DNA from: Amycolatopsis nigrescens CSC17Ta-90
GTDB taxonomy: Bacteria > Actinomycetota > Actinomycetes > Mycobacteriales > Pseudonocardiaceae
Direction of reading: 5' to 3'
Assembly: GCF_000384315.1 (NCBI RefSeq)
Contig: NZ_ARVW01000001.1
Location: forward strand, 6,741,001 to 6,805,000
Length of the DNA: 64,000 nt
Within the stretch, counting starts at the first letter, position 1; every line of letters starts with the position of its first letter. The notes beneath the pieces were generated by a model. It did not search any database. It was not told where the DNA came from and was given only the letters and a program-made list of their open reading frames with translations. Both the position numbers and the translations under genes were made by a program. Below are positions 8,317 through 18,900 of this stretch, one piece after another.

Positions 8317-8754
8317 AGTCACTGCCCTTTGCTCGCACGCGACGGCAACTTCCCCGTCGAGTCCGCGTCCTCGTCAGGTGCACCCACCGCGCTGTGACGC
8401 AGGCGCTCCGCTATGCACTCACGGTCCGCCGCCGCGGACAACCACCCGCGCAGGAAAACCGCTGAAACTGAGCCCGGTTTATGAAGTTCACCCCATGACC
8501 TGTGTGATTCTGACAAAAGACGGGGGAAGTTGGCCACTGACTGTGCGTGACGCACTCGAATGGACGAGTGAAGCTTCGCGCGGACGGAATTCGGGACGCT
8601 CACCAGCCGACGATTTCCGGGTCCGATCCTGTAAACGGCATCAGTATTTTCGGCGGCCGTCCGCTGCTACCGTGAATGTCCGCCCGGCACCAGTCCGCGG
8701 GCGTGTCCAGCGGCCGGAAACCCCAGCGGCCGCCGTCTTCGGAGGCCCCCGGTC
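8317..8754. other. Gene-free divergent region between regulator and MmpL gene
   Basis: About 440 bases carry the promoters of the leftward PucR/CdaR regulator and the rightward MmpL gene. A leftward frame here (8319-8603) has no family resemblance and its composition does not look coding. No clear operator was recognised. Confidence 0.5.
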
Positions 8755-10842
8755 TTGCCCGCATTCGCCGCACGTTGCTTCCGGCACGCCCCGCTGGTCG
8801 TGCTGCTTTGGCTGGTGCTGCTGACCGGCCTGCTGGTGGCCGCCGGATCGGCCGGTTCGTCCTACCGCGACGAGCTGGTGCTGCCTTCGGCGGACAGCAC
8901 GGTGGCCGCGGAACTGGCCGCCAGGGTGACGCCCGGCGGTGACCAGGAACGCGTGCTGCTCGGGTCGGCGCGCGAACCGGTGGACGCCGCCGTGCTGCGC
9001 GACCGGGTGGAGCCGATGCTCGCCGAGCTGAGCAGGCTGCCCAGGGTGGTCTCGGTGGATTCGCCTTACACCACAGCGGGCCTGGTCTCGGCGGACCGGC
9101 GGGTCGCGGTGGCCGTGGTCCGGTTCGACGCCGGCACCGAGCGGCTCGGCCGGGACCTGGCGGACCGGCTGGTGACGACCGCGCGGTCCGCCGAGGGCGA
9201 CGGGCTGACGGTGGGCGTGGCAGGGCCGCTCGCGGCCAGCGCGGCCGGTGCGCCCAGCCTCGGCAACGCCGCGCTGGGGCTGCTCGCCGCCGGGATCGTC
9301 CTGCTGGTCACCTTCGGCTCGCTGACCTGCGTGCTGCTGCCGATCATCACCGCCTCGGTGTCGGTCGGCGCGGCGCTGGCGGTGATCTCGCTGCTCGGCA
9401 AGGTGGTGACCGTGCCGGGGGTGAGCACCGAGATAGCGGCGCTGCTGGGGCTCGGCGTCGGCGTGGACTACGCGCTGTTCGTGCTCACCAGGTACCGGCA
9501 GGCGCTGGCGGACGGACGGCCGACGGCCGAGGCGCTCGCGGTCGCGGCGGCGACCTCCGGCCGCAGCGTGGTGTTCGCCGGGCTGACCGTTTGCGTGTCG
9601 CTGCTGGGCATGTTCACCGTCGGCATCGGGTTCCTGAACGGGATCGCGCTGAGCGCGGTGGTGGCCGTGCTGCTCACCATGCTCGCCTCGCTCAGCCTGC
9701 TGCCCGCGCTGCTCCGGTTCGCCGGGCACCGGGCCCGGCCGGCACCGGGCCGTGCCGCCGATGGCGCCGGGTGGGCCAGGCTCGCGCGCGCGGTCACCGC
9801 GCACCCGGTGCGGGCCACCGCGGGAGCGCTGGTGGTGGTCGGCGTGCTCGCCGCGCCGATGTTCGCCCTGCGGCTCGGCTTGCCGGACGCCGGTGCCGAT
9901 CCACAGGGCAGCGCCACCAGGGTGGCCTTCGACTTGCAGGAGAAGGGTTTCGGTCCGGGCGCGAATGGTCCGCTGGTGGTGGCGGGCCGGCTGCACACCG
10001 AGGGCGACCGGGGTGCGGTGCTGCGGTTGCGGGAGGAGGTCTCGGCCCGTGCCGAGGCGGGCCCGCCGGTGTTCCTGCCGGATCCCGAAGGCGGCACGGT
10101 CGCCCTGCTGACGGTGATCCCGCGGGGCTCACCGCAGGACGAGTCCACCACCGAGCTGGTGCACTGGCTGCGGGACACCGCGATTCCCGCGGCGCGGGCC
10201 GATGGCGAACCCGCCATGCACGTCGGCGGGGTCACCGCCGCGCAGGCCGACTTCTCGGCGGCGATCGCGGACCGGCTGCCGTTGTTCCTGACGAGCGTGG
10301 TCGCGATCTCGGTGCTGCTGCTCGCCGCCTTGTTCCGCAGCGTGCTGATCCCGCTGACCGCCGCGCTGATGAACCTGCTCGCGGCCGCGGCGACCATCGG
10401 GGTGGTGGTCGCCGTGTTCGGCCTCGGCCTGTTCGGCGGCGCGGCCGGGCCGATCGAGCCGTACCTGCCGGTCTTCCTGTTCGCCGGGCTGTTCGGGCTT
10501 TCCCTTGACTACGAGGTCTTCCTGGTCACCAGGATCCAGGAGGAATGGCGCCGCCGCGGGGACACCAGGGCGGCGATCGTCGCCGGACTTGCCGGCACCG
10601 GCCGGACCATCACCGCCGCCGCGCTGATCATGGCGCTGGTGTTCGTGTCCTTCGTCTTCGCCGGCAGCAGGGTGGTCCGGGAGTCGGGGGTCGGGCTGAC
10701 CGTGGCCGTCCTGCTGGACGCGGTGGTCATCCGCTGCGCGCTGGTGCCCGCGGTCATGGTGGTGCTCGGCAGGGCGAACTGGTGGCTGCCGGGCAGGAGG
10801 CCGATTCCCGCTCGAGGTGACGAGGCGGTGGTCAATCGTTGA
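8755..10842 (+). CDS. MmpL/RND-family lipid transporter
   Basis: The product of 695 residues is a membrane transporter of the MmpL type. It has one TM helix near the start, an extracytoplasmic loop, five TM helices, then the same pattern again (about 12 in total). The proton-relay motifs of the family are visible: GLGVGVDYALFVLTRYR in the first half and GLSLDYEVFLVTRIQEEW in the second. MmpL proteins of mycobacteria export finished lipids, and at about 700 residues this is of the shorter kind. The TTG start at 8755 follows GGAGG at 8741. It lies 274 bases upstream of the FAAL-PKS-carboxylase operon in the same direction. I infer that it exports that operon's lipid product; a drug-efflux role is the alternative. 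Confidence 0.9.
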   Translation: MPAFAARCFRHAPLVVLLWLVLLTGLLVAAGSAGSSYRDELVLPSADSTVAAELAARVTPGGDQERVLLGSAREPVDAAVLRDRVEPMLAELSRLPRVVSVDSPYTTAGLVSADRRVAVAVVRFDAGTERLGRDLADRLVTTARSAEGDGLTVGVAGPLAASAAGAPSLGNAALGLLAAGIVLLVTFGSLTCVLLPIITASVSVGAALAVISLLGKVVTVPGVSTEIAALLGLGVGVDYALFVLTRYRQALADGRPTAEALAVAAATSGRSVVFAGLTVCVSLLGMFTVGIGFLNGIALSAVVAVLLTMLASLSLLPALLRFAGHRARPAPGRAADGAGWARLARAVTAHPVRATAGALVVVGVLAAPMFALRLGLPDAGADPQGSATRVAFDLQEKGFGPGANGPLVVAGRLHTEGDRGAVLRLREEVSARAEAGPPVFLPDPEGGTVALLTVIPRGSPQDESTTELVHWLRDTAIPAARADGEPAMHVGGVTAAQADFSAAIADRLPLFLTSVVAISVLLLAALFRSVLIPLTAALMNLLAAAATIGVVVAVFGLGLFGGAAGPIEPYLPVFLFAGLFGLSLDYEVFLVTRIQEEWRRRGDTRAAIVAGLAGTGRTITAAALIMALVFVSFVFAGSRVVRESGVGLTVAVLLDAVVIRCALVPAVMVVLGRANWWLPGRRPIPARGDEAVVNR

Positions 10843-10986
10843 TGCCGGCGCGGAAATGTGCGGTACCCGTTGGGGGAGCTGAATGTCCGCGAACAAGTCT
10901 TCGTGTCGGGTTTACAGACGGCGGGCACGTTCTTCTTACTCAGGTGAGCAACCTTGGTCGACTCGATTATGTTTTACCGAACTTTA

Positions 10987-11015
10987 TTGACACCCGGTTG
11001 GTGAATTAATAGAGT
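10987..11015 (+). promoter_or_regulatory. Candidate sigma70-type promoter of the FAAL-PKS operon
   Basis: TTGACA (10987-10992), a 17-base spacer and TAGAGT (11010-11015) lie about 100 bases upstream of the FAAL start. CACC and GGTG flank a 5-base gap at 10991-11003, overlapping the -35 box. The second FAAL gene at 40809 has a similar TTGACACC element at about the same distance. The rest of the 10843-11116 gap shows nothing further. Confidence 0.45.
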
Positions 11016-11116
11016 TCTGTAGAGCCAGGTTCGGGGCCGACATATTAGAACTGAATGGTGTCAGGTGTCGGATTGTCCGCCGGGGAAGCTGGTTTCGGCG
11101 CATTTTGCGAGGGATG

Positions 11117-12901
11117 ATGAATACTATTTCTGATGCCGCGCTGAATGGCGCGGACTCACCCGGCCGCGGTGAATCGTTCGCCACCCTGCTCGGGCAGTGG
11201 GCCGGACAGTTCGGCGCGGAGACCGCGATGACCTTCCTGGACTACCGCACCGGGGCGGACGCGCGCGCCGTCTCCCTCAGCTGGCGTGAACTCGACGACC
11301 GGGTGAGCGCGGTCGCCCTGCGGGCCGGTGAGCTGGCCACCGCCGGCCAGCGTGCCGCGATCGTGGCCGAGCAGTCCCTCGACTACGCGGTGGCGTTCCT
11401 CGGCGCGATCAGGGCCGGGCTGACCGCGGTACCGCTGTTTTCCCCGGCGCTGCCGGGGCACACCGGGAAACTGGCCGCGGTGCTCGCGGACTGCGCCCCC
11501 CGACTGGTGCTCACCACCACCGGGCAGCTCGACGGGGTACGCGATCTGCTGGCGGAGAACGAGGGTGCGCTTCCCGGGACACTGGCGGTGGACACCCTCG
11601 AGCCGGTGCGCGGGGACCGCTCGTGGCACCGGCCGCATCCCGACGAACCGGCCTACCTGCAGTACACCTCCGGTTCCACCAGGACGCCGGCCGGGGTGGT
11701 GCTGACCCACCGCAACGTGCTCGCCAACGCCGGGCAGGCCTGCCGCGCCTATGGTGCCGAAACCGGGTGCACCACCACGGTCAGCTGGCTTCCGCTCTAC
11801 CACGACATGGGCCTGATCCTGGGCATCGGTGCCCCGATGGTGGGCGGGCTCGCCTCGGTGCTGATGGACCCGCTGGCCTTCCTGGAGCAGCCGGGCCGCT
11901 GGCTGCGCGCACTGTCCGCGAACCAGGGCGCGATCAGCGCCGCGCCCAACTTCGCCTACGCCTACAGCGCTTCCCGGGTCTCCGAGCGGGAGAAGAACCT
12001 GCTCGAGCTGAGCCGGGTGGTCTCGCTGATCAACGGCAGCGAGAACGTGCTGCCCAGTACCATCGCCAAGTTCCAGGACGCGTTCGCCGAATGCGGGCTC
12101 CGCCCCGAGGTGCACCGCGCGTCCTACGGGCTCGCGGAGGCGACCGTGCTGGTGTCGGTCACCGAAACGGGCAAGCCGCCGCGTCAGGTCACCTTCGATC
12201 GGGACCGGCTGGCGGCCGGCGCCGCGGTGCCCGCCGACGGGGACCGTTCGACCACACTGGTCTCCTGCGGGCGCCCTGCCGGGCAGTGGCTGTGCATTGT
12301 GGACACCGACGGTCGTCCGCTGCCGGCGGGCGCGGTCGGCGAGATCTGGGTGAGCGGCCCGAACGTCGGCGAGGGTTACTGGCGGGCGCCGGAGGCTTCG
12401 GCCAGCACGTTCGGGCGGACACTTGCCGGTCCGCTGGCGGACGCCGGCAGCATCCGGGAAGGGGACGGGGACGAGCGCGGCTGGCTGGCCACCGGGGACC
12501 TCGGGACGATCTTCGAAGGCGAGCTCTACCTGACCGGGCGGCTCAAGGACCTGATCATCGTGGACGGCCGCAACCACTACCCCCAGGACGTGGAGCAGAC
12601 GGTGGAGGCGCATCCGGCGGTACGGCCGCATTCGGCGGGCGCGTTCGCGATCTCGAACGGGGAAGGCGAGGCCGCGGTCGTGGTATTCGAGCGGGCGAAG
12701 GATCTCGCCGCGGACGCCGACCTGGCCGGTATCGCGGCGGCGCTCCGCGCCGAGGTGTCCACCCGGCACGGGCTGAAGCTGCACGACGTGATCTTCATGC
12801 CGCCGGGCGGTGTCCCGCGCACGTCCAGCGGGAAGATAAGCCGGGCGCTGTGCCGGGCCCGTTACCAGGACGGCGAATTCGCGCACCGGCGGCTCGCGTG
12901 A
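11117..12901 (+). CDS. Long-chain fatty acyl-AMP ligase (FAAL, FadD32-like)
   Basis: The product of 594 residues activates a fatty acid as acyl-AMP and passes it to an acyl carrier protein instead of CoA. The adenylation loop YTSGSTRTPAG is at about 183 and has the relaxed form typical of FAALs. The active-site SWLPLYHDMG, SYGLAEAT, ATGDLG and DLIIVDGRNHYPQDVE motifs are present, and VSVTETGKPPRQVTFDRDRL is the FAAL-type insertion that blocks CoA use. PRTSSGKISRA near the end holds the catalytic Lys. The ATG at 11117 is chosen because the GAGG spacing equals that of the paralogue at 40809. The stop overlaps the PKS start (GTGA). Operon partner and C-terminal motifs are those of FadD32, so it should load the N-terminal ACP of the adjacent synthase. 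Confidence 0.93.
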   Translation: MNTISDAALNGADSPGRGESFATLLGQWAGQFGAETAMTFLDYRTGADARAVSLSWRELDDRVSAVALRAGELATAGQRAAIVAEQSLDYAVAFLGAIRAGLTAVPLFSPALPGHTGKLAAVLADCAPRLVLTTTGQLDGVRDLLAENEGALPGTLAVDTLEPVRGDRSWHRPHPDEPAYLQYTSGSTRTPAGVVLTHRNVLANAGQACRAYGAETGCTTTVSWLPLYHDMGLILGIGAPMVGGLASVLMDPLAFLEQPGRWLRALSANQGAISAAPNFAYAYSASRVSEREKNLLELSRVVSLINGSENVLPSTIAKFQDAFAECGLRPEVHRASYGLAEATVLVSVTETGKPPRQVTFDRDRLAAGAAVPADGDRSTTLVSCGRPAGQWLCIVDTDGRPLPAGAVGEIWVSGPNVGEGYWRAPEASASTFGRTLAGPLADAGSIREGDGDERGWLATGDLGTIFEGELYLTGRLKDLIIVDGRNHYPQDVEQTVEAHPAVRPHSAGAFAISNGEGEAAVVVFERAKDLAADADLAGIAAALRAEVSTRHGLKLHDVIFMPPGGVPRTSSGKISRALCRARYQDGEFAHRRLA

Positions 12902-15900
12902 GCGCCCCGGAGCAGGACGCCGCGGAACTGCGCTCCTGGTTGGTCCGGCGGGTCGCCGGGCTGCTCGGGGTGCCGGAGCGGGAGGTGGATCCGGCAAGGC
13001 CGCTGCAGGAGTCCGGGCTGTCCTCGCGCGACGCGATGGGCCTGACCGGTGAGCTGGGCGGGCTGCTCGGCAGGGCACTGCCGGCGACGCTGGTGTGGCA
13101 GCACCCGACCATCGGCGCGCTGGTCGCCGCGCTCTCCGAGCAGCCCGGCGCGCACTCGGTCCACAGTGGACACGGCGGACACGGCAGGCACAGTGGACAG
13201 AGCGGGCCGGCGTTGCGGCCACCGGACGCGGAGCCGGGGGAGCCGGTGGCGGTGGTGGGCATCGGCTGCCGGCTGCCCGGCGAGGTGGACTCGCCCTCGG
13301 CGTTCTGGCGGCTGTTGGCGGACGGTGACGACGGCATCGGCACCGTGCCCGACGGCCGATGGGAGTCCTTCGCCCCGGCCGCGGACCTGGCCGGGCTGCC
13401 CGTGCACGGCGGTTTCCTCGCCGACGCCACCGGGTTCGACGCCGAGTTCTTCGGCATCACCCCGCGGGAAGCGGCCGCGATGGACCCGCAGCAGCGCATG
13501 CTGCTGGAGGTGTCGTGGGCGGCGCTGGAACACGCCGGCATCCCACCGGGATCGTTGCGCGGCACCAGAACCGGCGTGTTCGTCGGGCTGTCCGCCACCG
13601 AGTACGGCTACCTCACCATGACCGACCTGTCCTCGATCGACGCCTGGTCCGGCACCGGGGCGGCGGCCAGCGTCATCGCGAACCGGCTGTCCTACCTGCT
13701 GGACCTGCGCGGCCCCAGCCTGGCCGTGGACACCGCCTGCTCCTCTTCGCTGGTGGCCGTGCACCAGGCGGTGCAGAGCCTGCAGCGCGGGGAGAGCTCG
13801 ACCGCGCTGGTCGCCGGGGTGAACCTGTTGCTGTCCCCGGGTATCACCACGAACTTCCACCGCGCCGGGGTGCTCGCCGCGGACGGCCGCTGCAAGGCGT
13901 TCGACGCCGCCGCCGACGGGATCGTCCGCGGTGAGGGCTGCGGGGTCGTGGTGCTGAAGACGCTGAAGCAGGCACGTCGCAGCGGTGACCGGGTGCTCGC
14001 GGTGATCCGCGGCAGCGCGGTCAACTCCGACGGCAGGTCGAACGGGCTGATGGCGCCCAACCCCGAGGCACAGGCCATGCTGCTGCGCGACGCCTATTCG
14101 GTCGCCGGGGTGGACCCGTCCGCGGTGGACTACGTGGAGGCGCACGGCACCGGCACCCTGCTCGGCGACCCGATCGAGGCCGGTGCGCTCGGCGAGGTGC
14201 TCGGCGCCTCCCGCGACAATGGCCGTCCGCTGCTGATCGGTTCGGTGAAGAGCAACCTCGGCCATCTCGAAGGCGCGGCCGGTATCGCCGGGCTGATCAA
14301 GGTGGTGCTGTCGCTGGTGCATCGGCGGCTGCCGCCGAGCCTGCACTTCACCTCGCCGAACCCGCATATCGACTTCGACGCGCTCGCCCTGCGCGTGGTC
14401 GCCGAGGGCACCGGCTGGCCGCGGTACTCCGGCATGGCCGTGGCCGGGGTGTCCGCCTTCGGGTTCGGCGGCACCAACGCGCACGTGGTGCTCGAAGAGT
14501 GGCCCGCGGCCGCCCCGGCCCGACGGGAAACCGGCGACGGACCCCGGATCTTCGCACTGAGCGCGCGGTCCGCGGACGGGCTCGCCGCACGCGCGACCGC
14601 GCTGGCCGGGTGGGCGGAGTCCGCCGACGCGGAGGCCGTTTCGCTGGACGCGGTGGCGGACACCCTGGCCCGCCGCCGCGAGCACCTGCCGGTGCGGGCC
14701 GCGGTGCTCGCCGAGGACCGGGCCGGACTCGCCGAACGACTGCGGGAACTGGGCCGCGGACATGGCGGGCCGGGGATCGTCACCGGAGAAGCCCACGACA
14801 CCAAGGAGAACGCTGGGGGTCCGGTGTTCGTGTTCTCGGGCTACGGATCGCAGTGGGCCGGTATGGGACGCGAACTGCTGGCGGGCGAACCCGCCTTCGC
14901 GGCCGGAGTGGACGCGCTCGACCCGGTGTTCCGCGCGGAGGCCGGGTTCTCCCTGCGGTCCGCGCTGGCCGGCGAGCTGGAGCCGCCGGACCTGGCCGCC
15001 ACCCAGCTCGTGCTGTTCGGCATGCAGGTCGCGCTGGCCGGGCTGTGGCGTGCGCACGGGGTCGAACCCGCGGCCGTGCTCGGTCACTCGATGGGCGAGG
15101 TGGCCGCCGCGGTGACCGCGGGGGCGCTGGACGTGGCGGCCGGGCTGCGGGTGATGACGACCCGTGCACGGCTGCTCGCCGGGATCGACGCCTCCGGTAC
15201 CGGCGCGATGGCCGTGGTGGAGCTGTCCCAGGCCGAGCTCGCCGAGCTGGAGGACGACTTCCCGGACATCACAGTGGCGGTGTACGCGTCGCCGAGCCAG
15301 TGCACGGTCAGCGGCGACGCCGACCAGGTCACCGCGCTGGTCGGGCACGTGGAGAACCTCGGCAGGCTGGCCAAGCTGCTGCCGGTCGGCGGTGCCGGGC
15401 ATTCGCCGGCGGTGGACGCGGTGCTCGGCCGGTTCCGCGAAGAGCTGGCCGACCTGGCCCCGGCGGAACCAGTGATTCCCTGCTACACCAGCGTTCTCGA
15501 CGACCCGCGGGAACGGCCGTCGTTCGATGTCGGCTACTGGGCGGCCAACCTGCGCCGTCCGGTGCGGTTCACCCAGGCACTGGCCGCCGCGCTGGGCGAC
15601 GGGCACCGCACCTTCATCGAGATCTCCCCGCACCCGGTCGCGGTGGCCGCCATCGAGCAGACCGCGGGTGGGGACGCGGTCGTGCTGCCGAGCTCCAGCC
15701 GGAAGCACGGGGACCGGTTCACCTTCCTGGCCGGCCTGGCCAAGCTGCACGTGCTCGGTCACCCCGGGGTGCTGGCGGCCGTCCCGGCCGGACGGTCGCT
15801 CGTCGAGCTGCCCGCGCCCCCGTGGCGGCACCGGTCGTTCTGGCCGTCCCGCCCTGCCGGCGCCGGCTCGCGCGGCGGCGGGCATCCGCTGCTGGGCGCG

Positions 15901-18900
15901 CATGTCGAACTGCCGGAGGGCGACCGGCACGTGTGGCGCGGGGAGGTCGGCACCGAACGGCACCCGTGGCTTGCCGACCACGCCGCGATGGGCGTGCCCC
16001 TGTTCCCCGCCACCGGCTACCTCGAGCTGGCGCTGGCCGCGGCCAGCGCGGTGCTGCCTGCCGGCGATGGGCAGCTCCGGGTCGCGGACCTGGAGCTGCA
16101 TCGGGTGCTTCCGCTGTCGGCCGGCACCGAGGTGACGACTTCGTTGTCCCTCAAGACGTCCCTCAACAGAAACACCGAAGACACGGTCGGCACGGTGAGC
16201 GTGCACGCGAAGTCCGATCGCGGGAAGTGGGCCTGCCACGCCACCGCCGAGATCCGGACCGGGCACCGGGAACTGTCCCCGTTCGGCGAGGTCGCCGAGC
16301 AGGCGCCGGGGGCCCGCGTGTTCGATCTCTACGGCGCGCTGGACGCGATGGGGCAGAGTTACGGGCCCGCCTTCCGCGGCCTGCGCGGGGTGGTGGCGGT
16401 GCCGGGCCGGGCGTCGGCTTCGATCGCGCTTCCCCCGCAGGCCCGTGCGGATTCCGGTTACGCACTGCATCCCGCGCTGGCCGACGCCTGCCTGCACGCG
16501 CTGGCCGCGGCGGCCGGTGAGGAGCTCGAGCAGGGCGCCGGGGTCTACCTGCCGCTGGCGCTGGGCGAGGTGACCGTGCACGGCGATCCCGGCCTCGGGG
16601 TGCGGGTGGACGCGGTGCTCGACTCGGTCGGCGAATCGCGGGCCGACCTGCTCGGTGCGGTGCAGCTGGTCGACGCCGACGGCGCGGTGCTGGTCGAGTT
16701 CGGCCAGGTCTACGCCCGCCGGTTCCAGCGTTCGGCCTTGCCGGTTCCGTTGGCGGACAAGGTTTTCGAGGCTCGCTGGGAACGGGCGGGCCAGTTCGGC
16801 GAGCCGGCTGACACCGGTGACCGCGGCTGGCTGGTGCTTTCCGACGCGGCCGGTCCGCGGGTGGAAGCGTTGCGGGCCGAGCTGACCGGCGTCGGTGAGG
16901 TGCACACCGCCGGCGTCACCGACCGGGCGGCGCTGGCCGAACTGCTGCGTTCCCGGCGCTCGGTCACCGATGTCGTGCTGATGGCCGGTGCTGACGAGGT
17001 GCGCACTGCGGGGTTCGCGGCACCGGAACAGGTCGAGCGGCTGGTGCTGGCCGTCGCCGGGGTGGTCGCGGAGCTGGCCGAGCTGGTCGACCCGCCCCGG
17101 TTGTGGCTGGCCTGCTCCGGCGACGGTGGCGGGCTCGGCTGTCTGCGCGGGCTGGTCCGAGTACTCGCCTTCGAGCACCCGGAGCTGCGGGCGAGCCTGG
17201 TCGACTTCGGCGAGGACCTCGCGCGGCTGCGCGACGAACTGCTGGCCGGCTCGCCGGAGGACGAGGTGGCCTGGCGTGACGGCGTTCGTCACGTGCGGCG
17301 GCTGGCGCATCCCGGTGTGGCGGAACCGGGCCGGGACTTCGCCGTCCGCGCCGGTGCGTACCTGATCACCGGCGGCCTCGGCGGGCTCGGCCTGGTCGCG
17401 GCCCGCTGGCTGGCCGAGCGGGGAGCGAGCCGGCTCGTGCTCTCCGGCCGCCGTGGCGCCGGGCCGGACACCGAACCCGCTTTGGCCGCACTGCGCGAGC
17501 TCGGGGCCGAGGTGGCGGTGGTGGCCGGCGATATCGCCGAGCCGGGCACCGCCGAGCGGCTGGTCTCCGTCGCCACCGCGGGCGGCCTGCCGCTGCGCGG
17601 GGTGCTGCACGCGGCCGGGGTACTGGCCGACGGGGCGGCGATCTCGCTGGCCGAGGACGCGCTCGCGGCGGTGTGGCGGCCCAAGGCGCTGGGCGCGTGG
17701 CGGCTGCACGAGGCCACCGCCGGGCACGAGCTCGACTGGTGGCTGGTCTACTCCTCGGCGGCCGCGCTCTTCGGGTCGCCAGGCCAGGCGGCCTACGCCA
17801 CCGCGAACGCCTGGGTGGACGAGCTGGTGACCTGGCGGCGGGCCAACGGGTTGCCGGGCACGACGATCCAGTGGGGTGCCTGGGGCGAGGCGGGTGCGGC
17901 GGCCGGTTCGGCGAACCCGGTGCTCGACCCGCTCGGCTCGGCCGAAGCGCTGGAGGCGCTGGAGGTGGTGCTCGGCCAGGACCGGGTGGCCACCGGGGTG
18001 GCCAGGCTGGACAGCCGGACCGTGCTGGCCCTGTTCCCGCAGCTGGCCGCCAGGCCGTTCTTCGAGCTGCTCACCCCGGCGGGCGAGCCGGCGGCGGTGC
18101 CGGAGACGGTCGCGGACCAGGACTGGGCCGGCATGGCGGCACTGCGCGCCGGCGACCCGGCCGAAGCACGCGCCGGTCTCGCCGAACGGCTCGCCGCCAT
18201 CGTGGCCGGACTGATGGGCTTCTCCCCGGACCAGGTCGACCGGCACCGCCCGCTGACCGAACTCGGCCTGGACTCCCTGCTCGCGATGCGCGCGCGGAGC
18301 GCGGTGGAACGGGACTTCGGCCTGCCGCTGCCGGTGCCCCTGCTGCTCCGCGGTGCCAGCCTGGCCGACGTCGCCGGGCACCTTGCCGACCAGGCCGGGT
18401 TCGCCGCCGGGCCGCCGGAAGACGACCGGCCCGCGGTGATCGGCCCGCGGGACCCCGCCGAGCGCTGGGTGGCCAGGAAGTGGCAGGAGGTGCTCGACGG
18501 GGACGAGGGGAACGGCCTGCCTGGAGTGCACGACGACTTCTTCGCGGCCGGTGGCGATCCCGCGCGGGCGGACCGTCTCCGCGCGGCGTTCGCCGGGGAG
18601 CTCGGCGCGGTGCCCGAAGCCGAGGCGCTGTTCGCGGTACCGACCATCGCGGTGATGGCCGACCTGCTGCGCGCGGAGATCGAGGGACATCGCCAGGCCG
18701 GTGCCGGCCCGGTCCGCGTGCTGCGCGAGGGCGGCACCGACCCGGTGTTCCTGTTCCACCCCGCGGGCGGGCCGACCAGCGTCTACCAGGAGCTGGTCCG
18801 ACGGCTCGGCGGCGGCCGGCCGGTGTACGGCTTCGAACGACTGGACACAGTGGACACCGTGGAGGAGAAGGCGGCGCACTACGCCGAGCTGGTCCGGCAG

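Noticed and set aside
8319..8603. A leftward 94-residue frame in the gap before the MmpL gene
   Set aside because: It has no family resemblance or ribosome site and shows non-coding composition; it overlaps the start of the PucR/CdaR gene.
11623..12897. A 5' extension of the PKS frame by about 425 codons
   Set aside because: It lies in the wrong frame over the FAAL gene. The ACP1 domain begins right after the GTG at 12898, which overlaps the FAAL stop.
16700..17350. An enoylreductase domain in the PKS
   Set aside because: The stretch between DH and the KR cofactor motif has the size and pattern of the KR structural subdomain; no ER NADPH-binding motif is present.
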